Part shown: in pieces, positions 25,792 to 34,174 of the stretch
Position numbering within the stretch: position 1 is the stretch's first letter
Layout of the letters: the number at the start of each line of letters is the position of its first letter
Source: CBFHOS01 sp965657645
GTDB lineage: Bacteria; Pseudomonadota; Alphaproteobacteria; Puniceispirillales; Puniceispirillaceae
Assembly (NCBI GenBank): GCA_965657645.1
Contig: CBFHOS010000012.1
Span: 1 to 53,310, forward strand
Length of the DNA stretch: 53,310 nucleotides
Reading direction: 5' to 3'
Program-made: the position numbers and the translations under genes
Notes under the pieces: generated by a model
The model's database searches: none
Told to the model about the DNA's origin: nothing
Seen by the model: the letters and a program-made list of their open reading frames with translations, nothing else

Positions 25792-25817
25792 AAAGCCCCG
25801 CTATTAAGCGGGGCTTT
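25792..25817. terminator. Bidirectional terminator between alaS and icd
   Basis: AAAGCCCCGC and GCGGGGCTTT form a 10-bp stem with a TATTAA loop, between two convergent genes. The A/T ends allow it to act on both strands. Confidence 0.85.
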
Positions 25818-25846
25818 GGTTTATCCGGTGAATTTGTGGGCCGTAC

Positions 25847-27061
25847 TTATGACATGGCCTTTTGCAAATTCTTGTCCAGTGAGTCAAGGAACTCATCAGT
25901 GCTCTGATAGGCTTGATCGCGTGAGATCAGCAATGCCAGATCCTTGGTCATCTGTCCGCTCTCAACGGTCTGGATACAGACCTTTTCAACGGTATTGGCA
26001 AATTCGGCAACATCAGGTGTGTTGTCGAACTTGGCCCGGTATGACAGGCCCTGTGTCCATGCAAAGATTGATGCGATTGGGTTGGTCGAGGTTGTCTTGC
26101 CCTCTTGATGCTGGCGATAGTGACGGGTCACGGTACCGTGAGCGGCCTCGGCCTCTACAGTTTTTCCGTCCGGCGTCATTAGTACCGAAGTCATCAGACC
26201 AAGCGATCCAAAGCCCTGTGCCACGGTATCCGACTGCACGTCACCGTCATAGTTTTTACAGGCCCAAACGAAACCGCCGTCCCATTTCATTGCACAGGCA
26301 ACCATGTCATCGATCAGGCGATGTTCATAAATGATGCCAGCTTCTTTGAACTTGTCTTCAAACTCTGTCTCGAACACTTCTTCGAACAGATCCTTAAAGC
26401 GGCCGTCATAGGCTTTCAAAATGGTGTTCTTGGTTGAAAGATAGACCGGCCAGCCAAGATCAAGACCATAATTCATACAAGCGCGGGCAAAACCGCGGAT
26501 GGACTCGTCAAGGTTGTACATTGACATCGCAACACCGCCATCCGGGAAATCAAAGACTTCATGGGTGGTTGCTGGGCTGCCATCTGCCGGCTGGAATGTC
26601 ATGGTAAGTTTACCGGCACCCTCGACAACAAAGTCAGTGGCGCGATATTGGTCACCAAAGGCGTGACGGCCAATAACAATCGGGCGGGTCCAACCAGGAA
26701 CAAGCCGCGGCACATTGTTACAAATGATTGGCTGGCGGAATACGGTGCCACCAAGAATGTTGCGGATTGTGCCGTTTGGCGAGCGATACATCCGGTTAAG
26801 ACCGAATTCTTCAACACGGGCTTCGTCTGGTGTGATTGTCGCGCATTTCACCCCAACACCATATTCTTTAATTGCGTTGGCGCTATCGATGGTGATCTGG
26901 TCATCAGTCTCGTCACGCTTTTCGATGCCGAGATCATAATATTTGAGATCAATGTCAAGATAGGGAAAGATCAACTTGTCTTTGATCTTTTGCCAGATGA
27001 TGCGTGTCATTTCATCGCCGTCGATTTCAACAACGGGGGTTTTGACCTTAATAAGTGACAT
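25847..27061 (-). CDS. icd: NADP-dependent isocitrate dehydrogenase
   Basis: A 404-residue TCA-cycle enzyme converting isocitrate to 2-oxoglutarate. Motifs include VVEIDGDEMTRIIW at the start, the isocitrate-binding SPNGTIRNILGG, ATDFVVEGAGKL and, towards the C-terminus, EAAHGTVTRHYRQH (NADP site). This is the homodimeric type also found in eukaryotes, not the E. coli type. ATG 27061 has AAAGGA upstream and the conserved start; the frame extends to 27130 without conserved residues. Confidence 0.97.
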   Translation of the reverse strand: MSLIKVKTPVVEIDGDEMTRIIWQKIKDKLIFPYLDIDLKYYDLGIEKRDETDDQITIDSANAIKEYGVGVKCATITPDEARVEEFGLNRMYRSPNGTIRNILGGTVFRQPIICNNVPRLVPGWTRPIVIGRHAFGDQYRATDFVVEGAGKLTMTFQPADGSPATTHEVFDFPDGGVAMSMYNLDESIRGFARACMNYGLDLGWPVYLSTKNTILKAYDGRFKDLFEEVFETEFEDKFKEAGIIYEHRLIDDMVACAMKWDGGFVWACKNYDGDVQSDTVAQGFGSLGLMTSVLMTPDGKTVEAEAAHGTVTRHYRQHQEGKTTSTNPIASIFAWTQGLSYRAKFDNTPDVAEFANTVEKVCIQTVESGQMTKDLALLISRDQAYQSTDEFLDSLDKNLQKAMS

Positions 27062-27341
27062 GAAAAAATCCTTTGGCTTTGCCTTGTCAAACGGTGTGCA
27101 ACATACGCGGCTATGAATGGGTGCCACCAACCGCCAGAGCGGATAATGACTAGCTTTTAGCCCATCGCAATAGAGCGCGGTGTGACCAAAACTGTCTATC
27201 GAAAATAGCCGACCGTTTTGTTGCCGTGTTTGTAGACCTATATGCGCTTATTTGCAAGATAGCTATTTGCAAGTCTGGTGATGATTTAGTGCCGTAAAAT
27301 GCCGCACTTTTGCCCCCGACTATACCCCCGACTATGACCCG

Positions 27342-27893
27342 CTAGGTGCTTGCCGCGACTTGGTCCAGCACATCGCCAATTTCATCGATTGTTGCGACCG
27401 TGTTGAAATGCTCTTTATGGTCATGATGCATAAAACCTTGGGCTTTGATATGATCCATCTGGGCCAATAGGTGATCCCAATACCCATTCACGTTAAAAAT
27501 GATTACTGGCTTTTTATGCAGGCCAAGCTGGCTCCATGTGGTGATTTCCATGGTTTCATCCAGCGTGCCAAGACCGCCTGGTAGCACGACAAAGGCGTCA
27601 CTTGCCTCATACATGAGCTCTTTACGTTCATGCATGCCGTCGATGATTTGCAAGTTGGTGACGCCCTCATGACCAACCTCAACATCATCCAGAAACCGAG
27701 GGATGATACCGGTTACATGGCCGTTATTATCAATCACGCCATCGGCGACAACCCCCATCAACCCCATCTTACCACCGCCATAAACAAGCCCAAGCCCACG
27801 GGCGGCAATCATTGTGCCTAGCTGGTATGCTGTGTCTTTGAAAATTGGATTATTGCCAGAGGCGGCGCCGGTAAATACACATACTTTTTTCAT
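27342..27893 (-). CDS. LOG-family protein (putative nucleoside 5'-monophosphate phosphoribohydrolase)
   Basis: A 183-residue Rossmann-fold protein with the LOG signature: VYGGGKMGLMG, MHERKELMYEASD (residues 87-99) and PGGLGTLDE (105-113). Family members hydrolyse the N-glycosidic bond of AMP or cytokinin ribotides and are often mis-called lysine decarboxylases. It is divergent from the LysM gene with an 86-bp gap. The physiological substrate is unknown. Confidence 0.88.
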   Translation of the reverse strand: MKKVCVFTGAASGNNPIFKDTAYQLGTMIAARGLGLVYGGGKMGLMGVVADGVIDNNGHVTGIIPRFLDDVEVGHEGVTNLQIIDGMHERKELMYEASDAFVVLPGGLGTLDETMEITTWSQLGLHKKPVIIFNVNGYWDHLLAQMDHIKAQGFMHHDHKEHFNTVATIDEIGDVLDQVAAST

Positions 27894-27979
27894 AATTATT
27901 TGAGAAACCTGTTGTTGAATCGCGTTGTGTTTAGCTTTACGGTTATAACACTCTAAAGCTAGCGAAAAAGGCGGCCGTG

Positions 27980-29089
27980 ATGCGATATCTCAATTATATA
28001 CTCCTCGGAGTTGGCGGTGTGGTCGCAGTGGTTGCTGTAGCGTTTTTCGTTTTTGATACTGCTGAACCCGAAGCAATCCCGCCGCAAAGCGAGACTGTGG
28101 TTGCCACCAACACCATTGTTGATGAGGCCGATGATGCCGCGGCGGACACGCAGAACAACGCAAATAAAAATGCTGATGATCCTGGCCCAATTTATACATT
28201 GAGTATCGATCTGGCGCGGGTAAAGCCGGATGGATCGGCGTTATTTGCCGGTCAGGGCGCACCGGGCGCGCGCATTGACGTGTTTGAGGGGGACGTCCTG
28301 CTGGGCCGGACCATGGCGGATAATGGCGGCGAATGGGTGGTTGTGCTGGAAAAGCCACTCGCCCCGGGTCAACATCTGGTTTCCGTTGCGATGCGCGATG
28401 CCGATGGCAAAGACCAGCTAGCGAATATTTCATTGGTGATCGAGATTTCTGAATCCGGCGATCAACAGCCCTTGGTGGCATTATTGCCTCAGCTTGAGAC
28501 TGATCCACCGATTTTGCTACAATCGCCTGATGACAAACTGCCCGACACGCAGACTGCCGATGGTACCAGCACGGCAAGCGCTAAGGCCACCTCTGACAGT
28601 GAGACCGGCGGTGAAACCGCTGCCCAGATTGCTAAACCATCGCTTGCCCCGCGCGGTCTGTTATGGCGTGATGGCGGCGTGTTGGCGATTTCCGGTGTAT
28701 CTCGCGGCGGTGTGCGGGTTGCTAGCTCGATTGACAATGCGCCCTTTGCCGAGGCTCTGGTTCTGGCCGACGGTCAATGGCAGGTTTCAGGAAAAATTGC
28801 CGATAAGGTGACGCCGTCTAAACAACGCTTCACGTTGAATTTGGTGTTATTCGATGAAGGCGGCCAGAAGGTGGCGAGCTATCAATTACCGATCAAGATG
28901 CGTGATCTTGATGCCGGTTTGGATGGTAGCGAAATGGTTGTGGTCCAGCGCGGTGATGCCCTGTGGCGGATTGCGTATCGTAGCTATGGCAAAGGTGTGC
29001 GTTATGTTGATATCGTGCGCCGGAATGTGGCGGCAATTGATGATCCTGATCTGATTTATCCAGACCAGATCTTCGCCCTGCCGGACTAA
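27980..29089 (+). CDS. Membrane-anchored LysM-domain protein with Ig-like segments
   Basis: A 369-residue protein. Residues 1-26 are one hydrophobic anchor (YILLGVGGVVAVVAVAFFVF) with no clear cleavage site. An acidic low-complexity stretch follows, then two beta-rich segments resembling bacterial Ig-like folds (ARVKPDGSALFAGQGAPGAR; ISGVSRGGVRVASSIDNAPF). The C-terminus is a LysM module (VVQRGDALWRIAYRSYG ... YPDQIFALP), which usually binds peptidoglycan. It likely sits in the inner membrane and reaches the cell wall. ATG 27980 is preferred over the adjacent GTG 27977. Function beyond cell-wall binding is unknown. Confidence 0.85.
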   Translation: MRYLNYILLGVGGVVAVVAVAFFVFDTAEPEAIPPQSETVVATNTIVDEADDAAADTQNNANKNADDPGPIYTLSIDLARVKPDGSALFAGQGAPGARIDVFEGDVLLGRTMADNGGEWVVVLEKPLAPGQHLVSVAMRDADGKDQLANISLVIEISESGDQQPLVALLPQLETDPPILLQSPDDKLPDTQTADGTSTASAKATSDSETGGETAAQIAKPSLAPRGLLWRDGGVLAISGVSRGGVRVASSIDNAPFAEALVLADGQWQVSGKIADKVTPSKQRFTLNLVLFDEGGQKVASYQLPIKMRDLDAGLDGSEMVVVQRGDALWRIAYRSYGKGVRYVDIVRRNVAAIDDPDLIYPDQIFALPD

Positions 29090-29152
29090 TACCGAGTGGG
29101 CATAGGCCAAATATAAAGCCAGATATGTTTGATAGATGATGGGAGCAGTTAC

Positions 29153-29818
29153 ATGCAGGTGAGATGGCATATCGCCTCTGATGGCTGGCTTGCTCTGGCT
29201 CTGTTCGGGCTTTTGACCATTTGCCTTACCTTCCTTGATGAGACATTGGGGGCGTTTTCTCTTGGGCTGATGATATGGCTTGGCTATATCCTGCGGGTTC
29301 CGCGCCGCCATGCACCTGATGATGCTCGCGCGATTGTATCCCCCGCGGATGGCAAGATTATCGCCATTGATGATGTGGCTGGGCTTGCGTCTTTGGAACA
29401 GGCCGGTGCAAACGGCGAATGGGCGACACGCATTACCGTTGCCACAGCGATAACCGATGCCCACCTACAGGTCGCCCCCGTTCAGGGCCGTATAATCGAC
29501 AATTTCCTTGTGCCGGGCCTGTTCCTGCCTCTGGATGATCTGGATGTTATGCGCAGTGATAATGAACGCCGCGAGATCATCATCGAGACAGAGCAAGGCA
29601 TGAGAATTATGCTGGTGCATTATGGATCACGTTATGCCCGCTGGTTGGTTTGCGCCCTTGGTGAGGGCAAATTCATCCGGCGCGGTATGCCGCTTGGGAT
29701 GCTCTTGATGGCGGGGGTAACCGATATTTATCTACCCTCTAATGTGCGGTTGAATGTGACTGAACATCAAAGCTTGCTTGGTGGTGAGACCATAATTGCA
29801 ATGCCTAAAGCGGCGTAA
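29153..29818 (+). CDS. psd: Phosphatidylserine decarboxylase-like protein lacking the canonical Gly-Ser processing site
   Basis: A 221-residue relative of short-form bacterial Psd, with two N-terminal membrane helices. The conserved VSPADGK (Asp66) and the His of TDAHLQVAPVQGRI (His104) are present, matching two members of the self-processing triad. The processing site, normally RFGSR before D(V/I)(F/Y)LP, reads LMAGVTDIYLP here (Ala187-Gly188), so the serine that becomes the pyruvoyl group is missing. A Gly-Ser occurs about 30 residues earlier (HYGSRYAR, 158-159), where relatives have an Ala-Gly. Activity as a normal decarboxylase is therefore doubtful. ATG 29153 has GGGAGC upstream; a TTG at 29129 is the alternative. 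It precedes a CDP-alcohol phosphotransferase, as psd often precedes pssA. Confidence 0.75.
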   Translation: MQVRWHIASDGWLALALFGLLTICLTFLDETLGAFSLGLMIWLGYILRVPRRHAPDDARAIVSPADGKIIAIDDVAGLASLEQAGANGEWATRITVATAITDAHLQVAPVQGRIIDNFLVPGLFLPLDDLDVMRSDNERREIIIETEQGMRIMLVHYGSRYARWLVCALGEGKFIRRGMPLGMLLMAGVTDIYLPSNVRLNVTEHQSLLGGETIIAMPKAA

Positions 29819-29824
29819 TAATGG

Positions 29825-30424
29825 ATGTTTGATGCCGCGCTAAGACCTGTCATTGACCGTATTCTGGACCCGCTTGGCCGGTTTTTGATGCGCCGGAATG
29901 TTACCGCTACAAGCGTTACAATTATTGGCTTTGGCTTTGGCCTTGGCGCCGCCGTTGCGGTGATGTTTGGGGCGTTCTTTATTGCGGCTATGTTGATTGT
30001 TGTTAACCGGTTTTGTGACGGGCTCGACGGTGCTATTGCGCGGCAGGCTGGCCCCAGTGATTTTGGTGGCTATCTCGATATCGTGCTGGATTTTATTTTC
30101 TATAGTTCCGTGCCGCTTGGCTTTGCCCTTTATGATGCGGCGAATGCACAGGCGGCGGCGTTTCTGATCTTTAGCTTCATCGGCACGGGGGTTAGCTTTC
30201 TGGCCTATGCTATTCTGGCGGAAAAACGGGGCATATCCACCGATATCAGGGGACAGAAATCATTCTATTACCTTGGTGGGTTGACCGAGGGCGCCGAGAC
30301 CATCATCTTTCTTATAGCCATCTGTATTTGGCCATCGTGGTTTTTCCATCTTGCCTGTGGTTTTGCACTCCTGTGCTGGATTACCACAGTGACACGAATT
30401 CACGCCGCCGCTAGCCTCAGATGA
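29825..30424 (+). CDS. CDP-alcohol phosphatidyltransferase family protein
   Basis: A 199-residue membrane protein with several hydrophobic helices. The family metal/CDP motif is present: Asp68-Gly-x2-Ala-Arg73, then Gly81, Asp85 and Asp89 (DGAIARQ ... GGYLDIVLD), with seven rather than eight residues between Arg and Gly. It would transfer a phosphatidyl group from CDP-diacylglycerol to an alcohol acceptor. Its place 6 bases after the Psd-like gene suggests a phosphatidylserine-synthase role, but the sequence does not prove the acceptor. Confidence 0.82.
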   Translation: MFDAALRPVIDRILDPLGRFLMRRNVTATSVTIIGFGFGLGAAVAVMFGAFFIAAMLIVVNRFCDGLDGAIARQAGPSDFGGYLDIVLDFIFYSSVPLGFALYDAANAQAAAFLIFSFIGTGVSFLAYAILAEKRGISTDIRGQKSFYYLGGLTEGAETIIFLIAICIWPSWFFHLACGFALLCWITTVTRIHAAASLR

Positions 30425-30480
30425 GTTGAGATTAGGTGCGGTACGGATTTTAATCCTGCCGATTGGTAGAGGAGGCTGTT

Positions 30481-32790
30481 ATGAAATTTGGTGTTGGACA
30501 GGCTGTCGCGCGTGTTGAGGATCAACGTCTAATCACTGGCAAGGGTGCCTATACCGATGATTTGATGCCGGGTCAGGGACTGGCAGTGGCCTTTTTGCGG
30601 GCGCCAATGGCCCATGCAAAGCTGTTATCGGTCGATATTAGCGCCGCCGCCGCAATGGATAATGTTCATCTGGTTGCAACCCAAACCGCGCTGGATGCCG
30701 ATGAAATTGGCGAGATCCACTGCGAGTTACAGCTCAAAAACGAAGATGGCAATAAAATGCCGATGGTCACGCGTGCGCCGATGGTTCGCGATACAGTCCG
30801 TGCCGCTGGTGACATTGTGGCGATGGTTGTGGCCGATGATGTGGGCGCGGCGCTAGACGCCATTGAAATGATTGATGCGCAATATGACACCATGCCAGCG
30901 GTAACCGATGTTTATGCCGCGATGGCGGATGACGCGCCGCAACTCTATCCAGAATATCCCAATAATATCGCGTTCAACTGGGTCGCGGCGGATCATGAAG
31001 CGACCAAAGCGGCGCTGGCATCGGCTGGTGATAACGGTCTGGAACTCATTGATATTGATGTCGTTAACAACCGGGTGATTATCAATTCGATGGAAACCCG
31101 TCCAATGATCGCCGCGCCGGGTGATGATGCTGGGACGCTGGATATATGGTGCGGAACCCAAGGGCCGATCGGTATCGCACGCCAGCTTGAAACCGCGCTG
31201 AATATGGGCGAGGGCGATGTGCGTGTGCGTACCGGCGATGTCGGCGGCAGCTTTGGATTCAAGATTTTCCTACATCCTGAACAGGTGCTAATCGCATGGG
31301 CGGCGCGTAAACTTGGCAAGATGGTGCGCTGGCAACAAATGCGCTCGGATGGGTTTCTATCTGACCTACATGGCCGTGATAACCGCACAAAGGCACGCGC
31401 GGCGATCGATAAAGATGGCAAGGTTCACGCGCTAGATGTCACGGTTCACGCCAATTTGGGGTCATGGCTATCTAATTTTGGCACCTATATCCCAACCATG
31501 TCGGGATCGCGCACCCTAACCACGAATTATGTCATTCCAACCGCTAGCTTGCGGGTTTTGGGGGTGATGACAAACACGCCGGCGGTTGACGCATATCGCG
31601 GTGCGGGGCGGCCAGAGGCAAATTATGTGATGGAACGGTTGATGGATCATATCGCCGATCATGTTGGTATTGACCGGGCCGAAGTGCGCCGCCGTAATCT
31701 GATCAAAAAGGAACAGATTCCCTATAAAATGGTGGTCGGCGGGATCATTGATTCTGGTGAAATGCCGGAATTGATGGAAGATGCCTTGCGCCGCGCTGAT
31801 TATGATAGTTTTGAGGAACGCCGTGCGGTGGCCGCGCAATCAGGGCTTTTGCGCGGTATTGGTATTGGCATGTATTTGGAACAATGTGGCGGCGGTACCG
31901 ATGGCGGTGTTGATGTCAAATTCCAGAGCGATGGCACAATTTTGGTGTTGGCCGCCCAACAAGATAACGGCCAGGGCCACCGCACGACTTTGACCCAGAT
32001 TTTGTCTGACCGGCTTGGCTATGACGCCGACCGCATTACCATCGAGCAGGGTGACTCGACAAAGGTGCCACGCGGTACGACTGGTGGGGCGCGCTTTACC
32101 ACCATTTTGGGTTCGGCAGTGGCCGAGGTCGCGGCGCTCACGCTAGACAAAGCCCGCCCTGCGGCGGCTGAAATTTTGGAATGTGACGCCGAGGATCTGG
32201 TCTATATTGACGGGGTGTTCTCGGCCCCACAAACCAACCATTCGGTCACTATCGAGGATCTGGTAATGCGCTTGGCACCGGCCAAAGGCAACCATCCATT
32301 CGATATCAAACATCAATATGAAACCGATGGATCAACCTATCCCTATGGCTGTCATGTCTGTGAAATCGAAATTGATCCGGCTACATGCAAGGCCTCGATC
32401 CTGCGCTATACGGTGGTCGATGATTTTGGCACGGTGATCAATCCTTTGACGCTGGAAGGCCAGATCCATGGCGGCATTGCCCAAGGCATCGGTCAGGCAA
32501 TGTATGAGCATGCGGCGTTTGATGATCAGGGCCAGCTGATGGCTGGATCATTGATGGATTACACCTTGCCGCGGGCCGATCATTTGCCGCGCTTTGACAT
32601 CCATTTCAGAAACATTCCATGTAAAAACAATGTTTTGGGCGTCAAAGGTTCAGGCGAGGCAGGGGCCATTGGTGCACCCCAAGCGGTCATCTCGGCAATA
32701 ACCGATGCGCTTGGCGTCACCCATATCGACATGCCAGCGACACCATCGGCTATCTGGCATGCATTGCAAGGCAAACGCCAAACCGCTTAA
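30481..32790 (+). CDS. Xanthine dehydrogenase-family molybdopterin subunit (CoxL-like, form II)
   Basis: A 769-residue large subunit of the molybdenum hydroxylase family. Seen: VARVEDQRLITGKGAYTDD at the start, VRTGDVGGSFGFK, the active-site loop AYRGAGR (371-377) that marks form II rather than AYxCSFR of true CO dehydrogenase, QDNGQGHRT, PRGTTGG and the catalytic Glu726 in GSGEAGAIG. The small (2Fe-2S) and medium (FAD) subunits are not next to it. The ATG at 30481 has GGAGG upstream; the frame extends back to 30463. The substrate is unknown; form II enzymes should not be assumed to oxidise CO. Confidence 0.88.
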   Translation: MKFGVGQAVARVEDQRLITGKGAYTDDLMPGQGLAVAFLRAPMAHAKLLSVDISAAAAMDNVHLVATQTALDADEIGEIHCELQLKNEDGNKMPMVTRAPMVRDTVRAAGDIVAMVVADDVGAALDAIEMIDAQYDTMPAVTDVYAAMADDAPQLYPEYPNNIAFNWVAADHEATKAALASAGDNGLELIDIDVVNNRVIINSMETRPMIAAPGDDAGTLDIWCGTQGPIGIARQLETALNMGEGDVRVRTGDVGGSFGFKIFLHPEQVLIAWAARKLGKMVRWQQMRSDGFLSDLHGRDNRTKARAAIDKDGKVHALDVTVHANLGSWLSNFGTYIPTMSGSRTLTTNYVIPTASLRVLGVMTNTPAVDAYRGAGRPEANYVMERLMDHIADHVGIDRAEVRRRNLIKKEQIPYKMVVGGIIDSGEMPELMEDALRRADYDSFEERRAVAAQSGLLRGIGIGMYLEQCGGGTDGGVDVKFQSDGTILVLAAQQDNGQGHRTTLTQILSDRLGYDADRITIEQGDSTKVPRGTTGGARFTTILGSAVAEVAALTLDKARPAAAEILECDAEDLVYIDGVFSAPQTNHSVTIEDLVMRLAPAKGNHPFDIKHQYETDGSTYPYGCHVCEIEIDPATCKASILRYTVVDDFGTVINPLTLEGQIHGGIAQGIGQAMYEHAAFDDQGQLMAGSLMDYTLPRADHLPRFDIHFRNIPCKNNVLGVKGSGEAGAIGAPQAVISAITDALGVTHIDMPATPSAIWHALQGKRQTA

Positions 32791-32845
32791 TGATGGGGCC
32801 TAATGATTGGGGCTTATTAACAGGGTACTTTCCAAGGAGAGAATT

Positions 32846-33244
32846 ATGTCTGAAAAGATTGTAAAAAGTGATGAGGAATGGCGGGCGCAATTAACCGCTG
32901 AGCAATTCGACGTGGCCCGCAAACATGGCACAGAGCGTCCATTTTCGGGCTATCTGAATGATCACAAAGGGGATGGTATCTATAAATGCGTTTGTTGCGG
33001 TGAAGAGCTGTTCTCTTCGGGTAGCAAATATGATTCCGGTTCAGGCTGGCCTAGCTTTTACCAGACCTTGGGTAATGACGCGGTTGGCGAAACGCAGGAT
33101 AACAGCCTATTCATGCAGCGTACCGAGGTTCATTGTAACAAATGTGACGCCCATCTGGGCCATGTGTTCCCTGACGGACCACAGCCAACGGGCCTGCGCT
33201 ATTGCATCAATTCGGCATCATTGGCGTTCGACGATAGCGAGTAG
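32846..33244 (+). CDS. msrB: Peptide methionine (R)-S-oxide reductase
   Basis: A 132-residue MsrB that repairs oxidised methionine. Zinc cysteines C48/C51 and C97/C100 are present, with GSGWPSFYQ, HLGHVFPDGP and catalytic Cys120 in RYCINS. AAGGAGAG precedes the ATG at 32846; the frame extends back to 32807 without conserved residues. No signal peptide, so it acts in the cytoplasm. Confidence 0.95.
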   Translation: MSEKIVKSDEEWRAQLTAEQFDVARKHGTERPFSGYLNDHKGDGIYKCVCCGEELFSSGSKYDSGSGWPSFYQTLGNDAVGETQDNSLFMQRTEVHCNKCDAHLGHVFPDGPQPTGLRYCINSASLAFDDSE

Positions 33245-33313
33245 GTTTTTTACAGAGAAAAGAGGCGGCCCGCAGCCATACGGTAACGGGAGACAAACCA
33301 AATTCATGCGCGG

Positions 33314-33360
33314 CTAAGGCGATATAAGGGGCCGGAGGGTGCCCTATAAACCGCCTTTAG
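33314..33360 (+). terminator. Candidate terminator of msrB
   Basis: Long imperfect hairpin: CTAAGGCG pairs with CGCCTTTAG, and TATAAGGG with CCCTATA, followed by CCTTTT. A second hairpin (TGCAACGG / CCGTTGCA, 33391-33416) follows before the convergent EF-hand gene. Confidence 0.5.
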
Positions 33361-33437
33361 CCTTTTACATGCGTCAGGCGCGGACCGCACTGCAACGGCT
33401 TACCACGACCGTTGCAATTCTATGATGTGCTAGGCGT

Positions 33438-33869
33438 TTAGCTAGCAGTGCCAGATGTTGCTGACTTGTCATAATCATGGTCATTGGAATGACCGTGGCC
33501 GTGCTTGCCACCCTTGTGGCGGCGCGGCAATTCATCACCCGCGATCAGGCCGTTACCATCTGCATCCAGCTTTGAAAACATCGCGATATGGCGGGCGTTA
33601 AATTCCTCAACGCTCAACATTCCGTCATTGTCCGCGTCAAGCTTTGAGAAATGTGATGTGTGGCGAGCCAGCAATTCTTCTTGGCTGATTGCACCGTCAT
33701 TATTGGTGTCGAGCTTTTTGGCTTTGAACTTCATGTGATGTCCATGCCCGTAGCCATCACCAAATTTATCGCCATGCTTATGTGACGCGGCAGATGCTAG
33801 ACCGGCGATAAGGCCACCAGAAATGAGCAATCCACCTGCTACGACCAATATTCTATTACGTTGTTTCAT
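33438..33869 (-). CDS. Exported EF-hand calcium-binding protein
   Basis: A 143-residue protein with a signal peptide (MKQRNR, hydrophobic core, likely cut after LASA near residue 27). Three canonical EF-hand loops follow: DTNNDGAISQEE (54-65), DADNDGMLSVEE (78-89) and DADGNGLIAGDE (102-113). His-rich stretches lie before and after them and may also bind metal. It should be periplasmic or secreted. ATG 33869 has AGAGGA upstream; ATG 33890 is the longer alternative. Role unknown beyond calcium binding. Confidence 0.85.
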   Translation of the reverse strand: MKQRNRILVVAGGLLISGGLIAGLASAASHKHGDKFGDGYGHGHHMKFKAKKLDTNNDGAISQEELLARHTSHFSKLDADNDGMLSVEEFNARHIAMFSKLDADGNGLIAGDELPRRHKGGKHGHGHSNDHDYDKSATSGTAS

Positions 33870-34174
33870 GTTACTATCCTCTAACAGCATGATTAATTGA
33901 TAAATTTTGGTGACACCGATACAATAAGCAATGTGGGTGATGCCTTTTGCATCGATGTCATAGCTTTATATGAGCGCCAAAAAAGGCGTAATCTGGGCAG
34001 TGCAGTGACAATATTTTGCAAATCGCTTTTAACGCGATGAAAAGTGCGGATTACCAGTGTTAAATATACCGATGTTAAATATACCGGTGTTAAATATATC
34101 TACGTTAGGTATATTGCCGCCGCACATAGCGCGTGTTTATTGATCGGCCTTGGTCGGCCGTAGAGGGATTGTTG
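33870..34174. other. Divergent gap between the EF-hand gene and the AroE-like gene (305 bp)
   Basis: No credible ORF. It holds an inverted repeat ATCGC-N7-GCGAT at 34022-34038 and the 15-bp tandem repeats at 34058-34117. A GTG at 34133 could extend the AroE-like gene. Confidence 0.5.
34058..34117. repeat. 15-bp iteron-like tandem repeat upstream of the AroE-like gene
   Basis: Four head-to-tail 15-bp units: TGTTAAATATACCGA, TGTTAAATATACCGG, TGTTAAATATATCTA, and a diverged CGTTAGGTATATTGC. They end about 58 bp before the chosen start codon. The regular AT-rich units resemble a regulator-binding array. Confidence 0.85.

Noticed and set aside
27342..27893. Lysine decarboxylase
   Set aside because: The PGGLGTLDE and MHERK motifs mark the LOG phosphoribohydrolase family; the decarboxylase name is an old mis-annotation.
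30481..32790. Aerobic CO dehydrogenase (form I CoxL)
   Set aside because: The active-site loop is AYRGAGR, without the AYxCSFR cysteine, and coxS/coxM are not adjacent.
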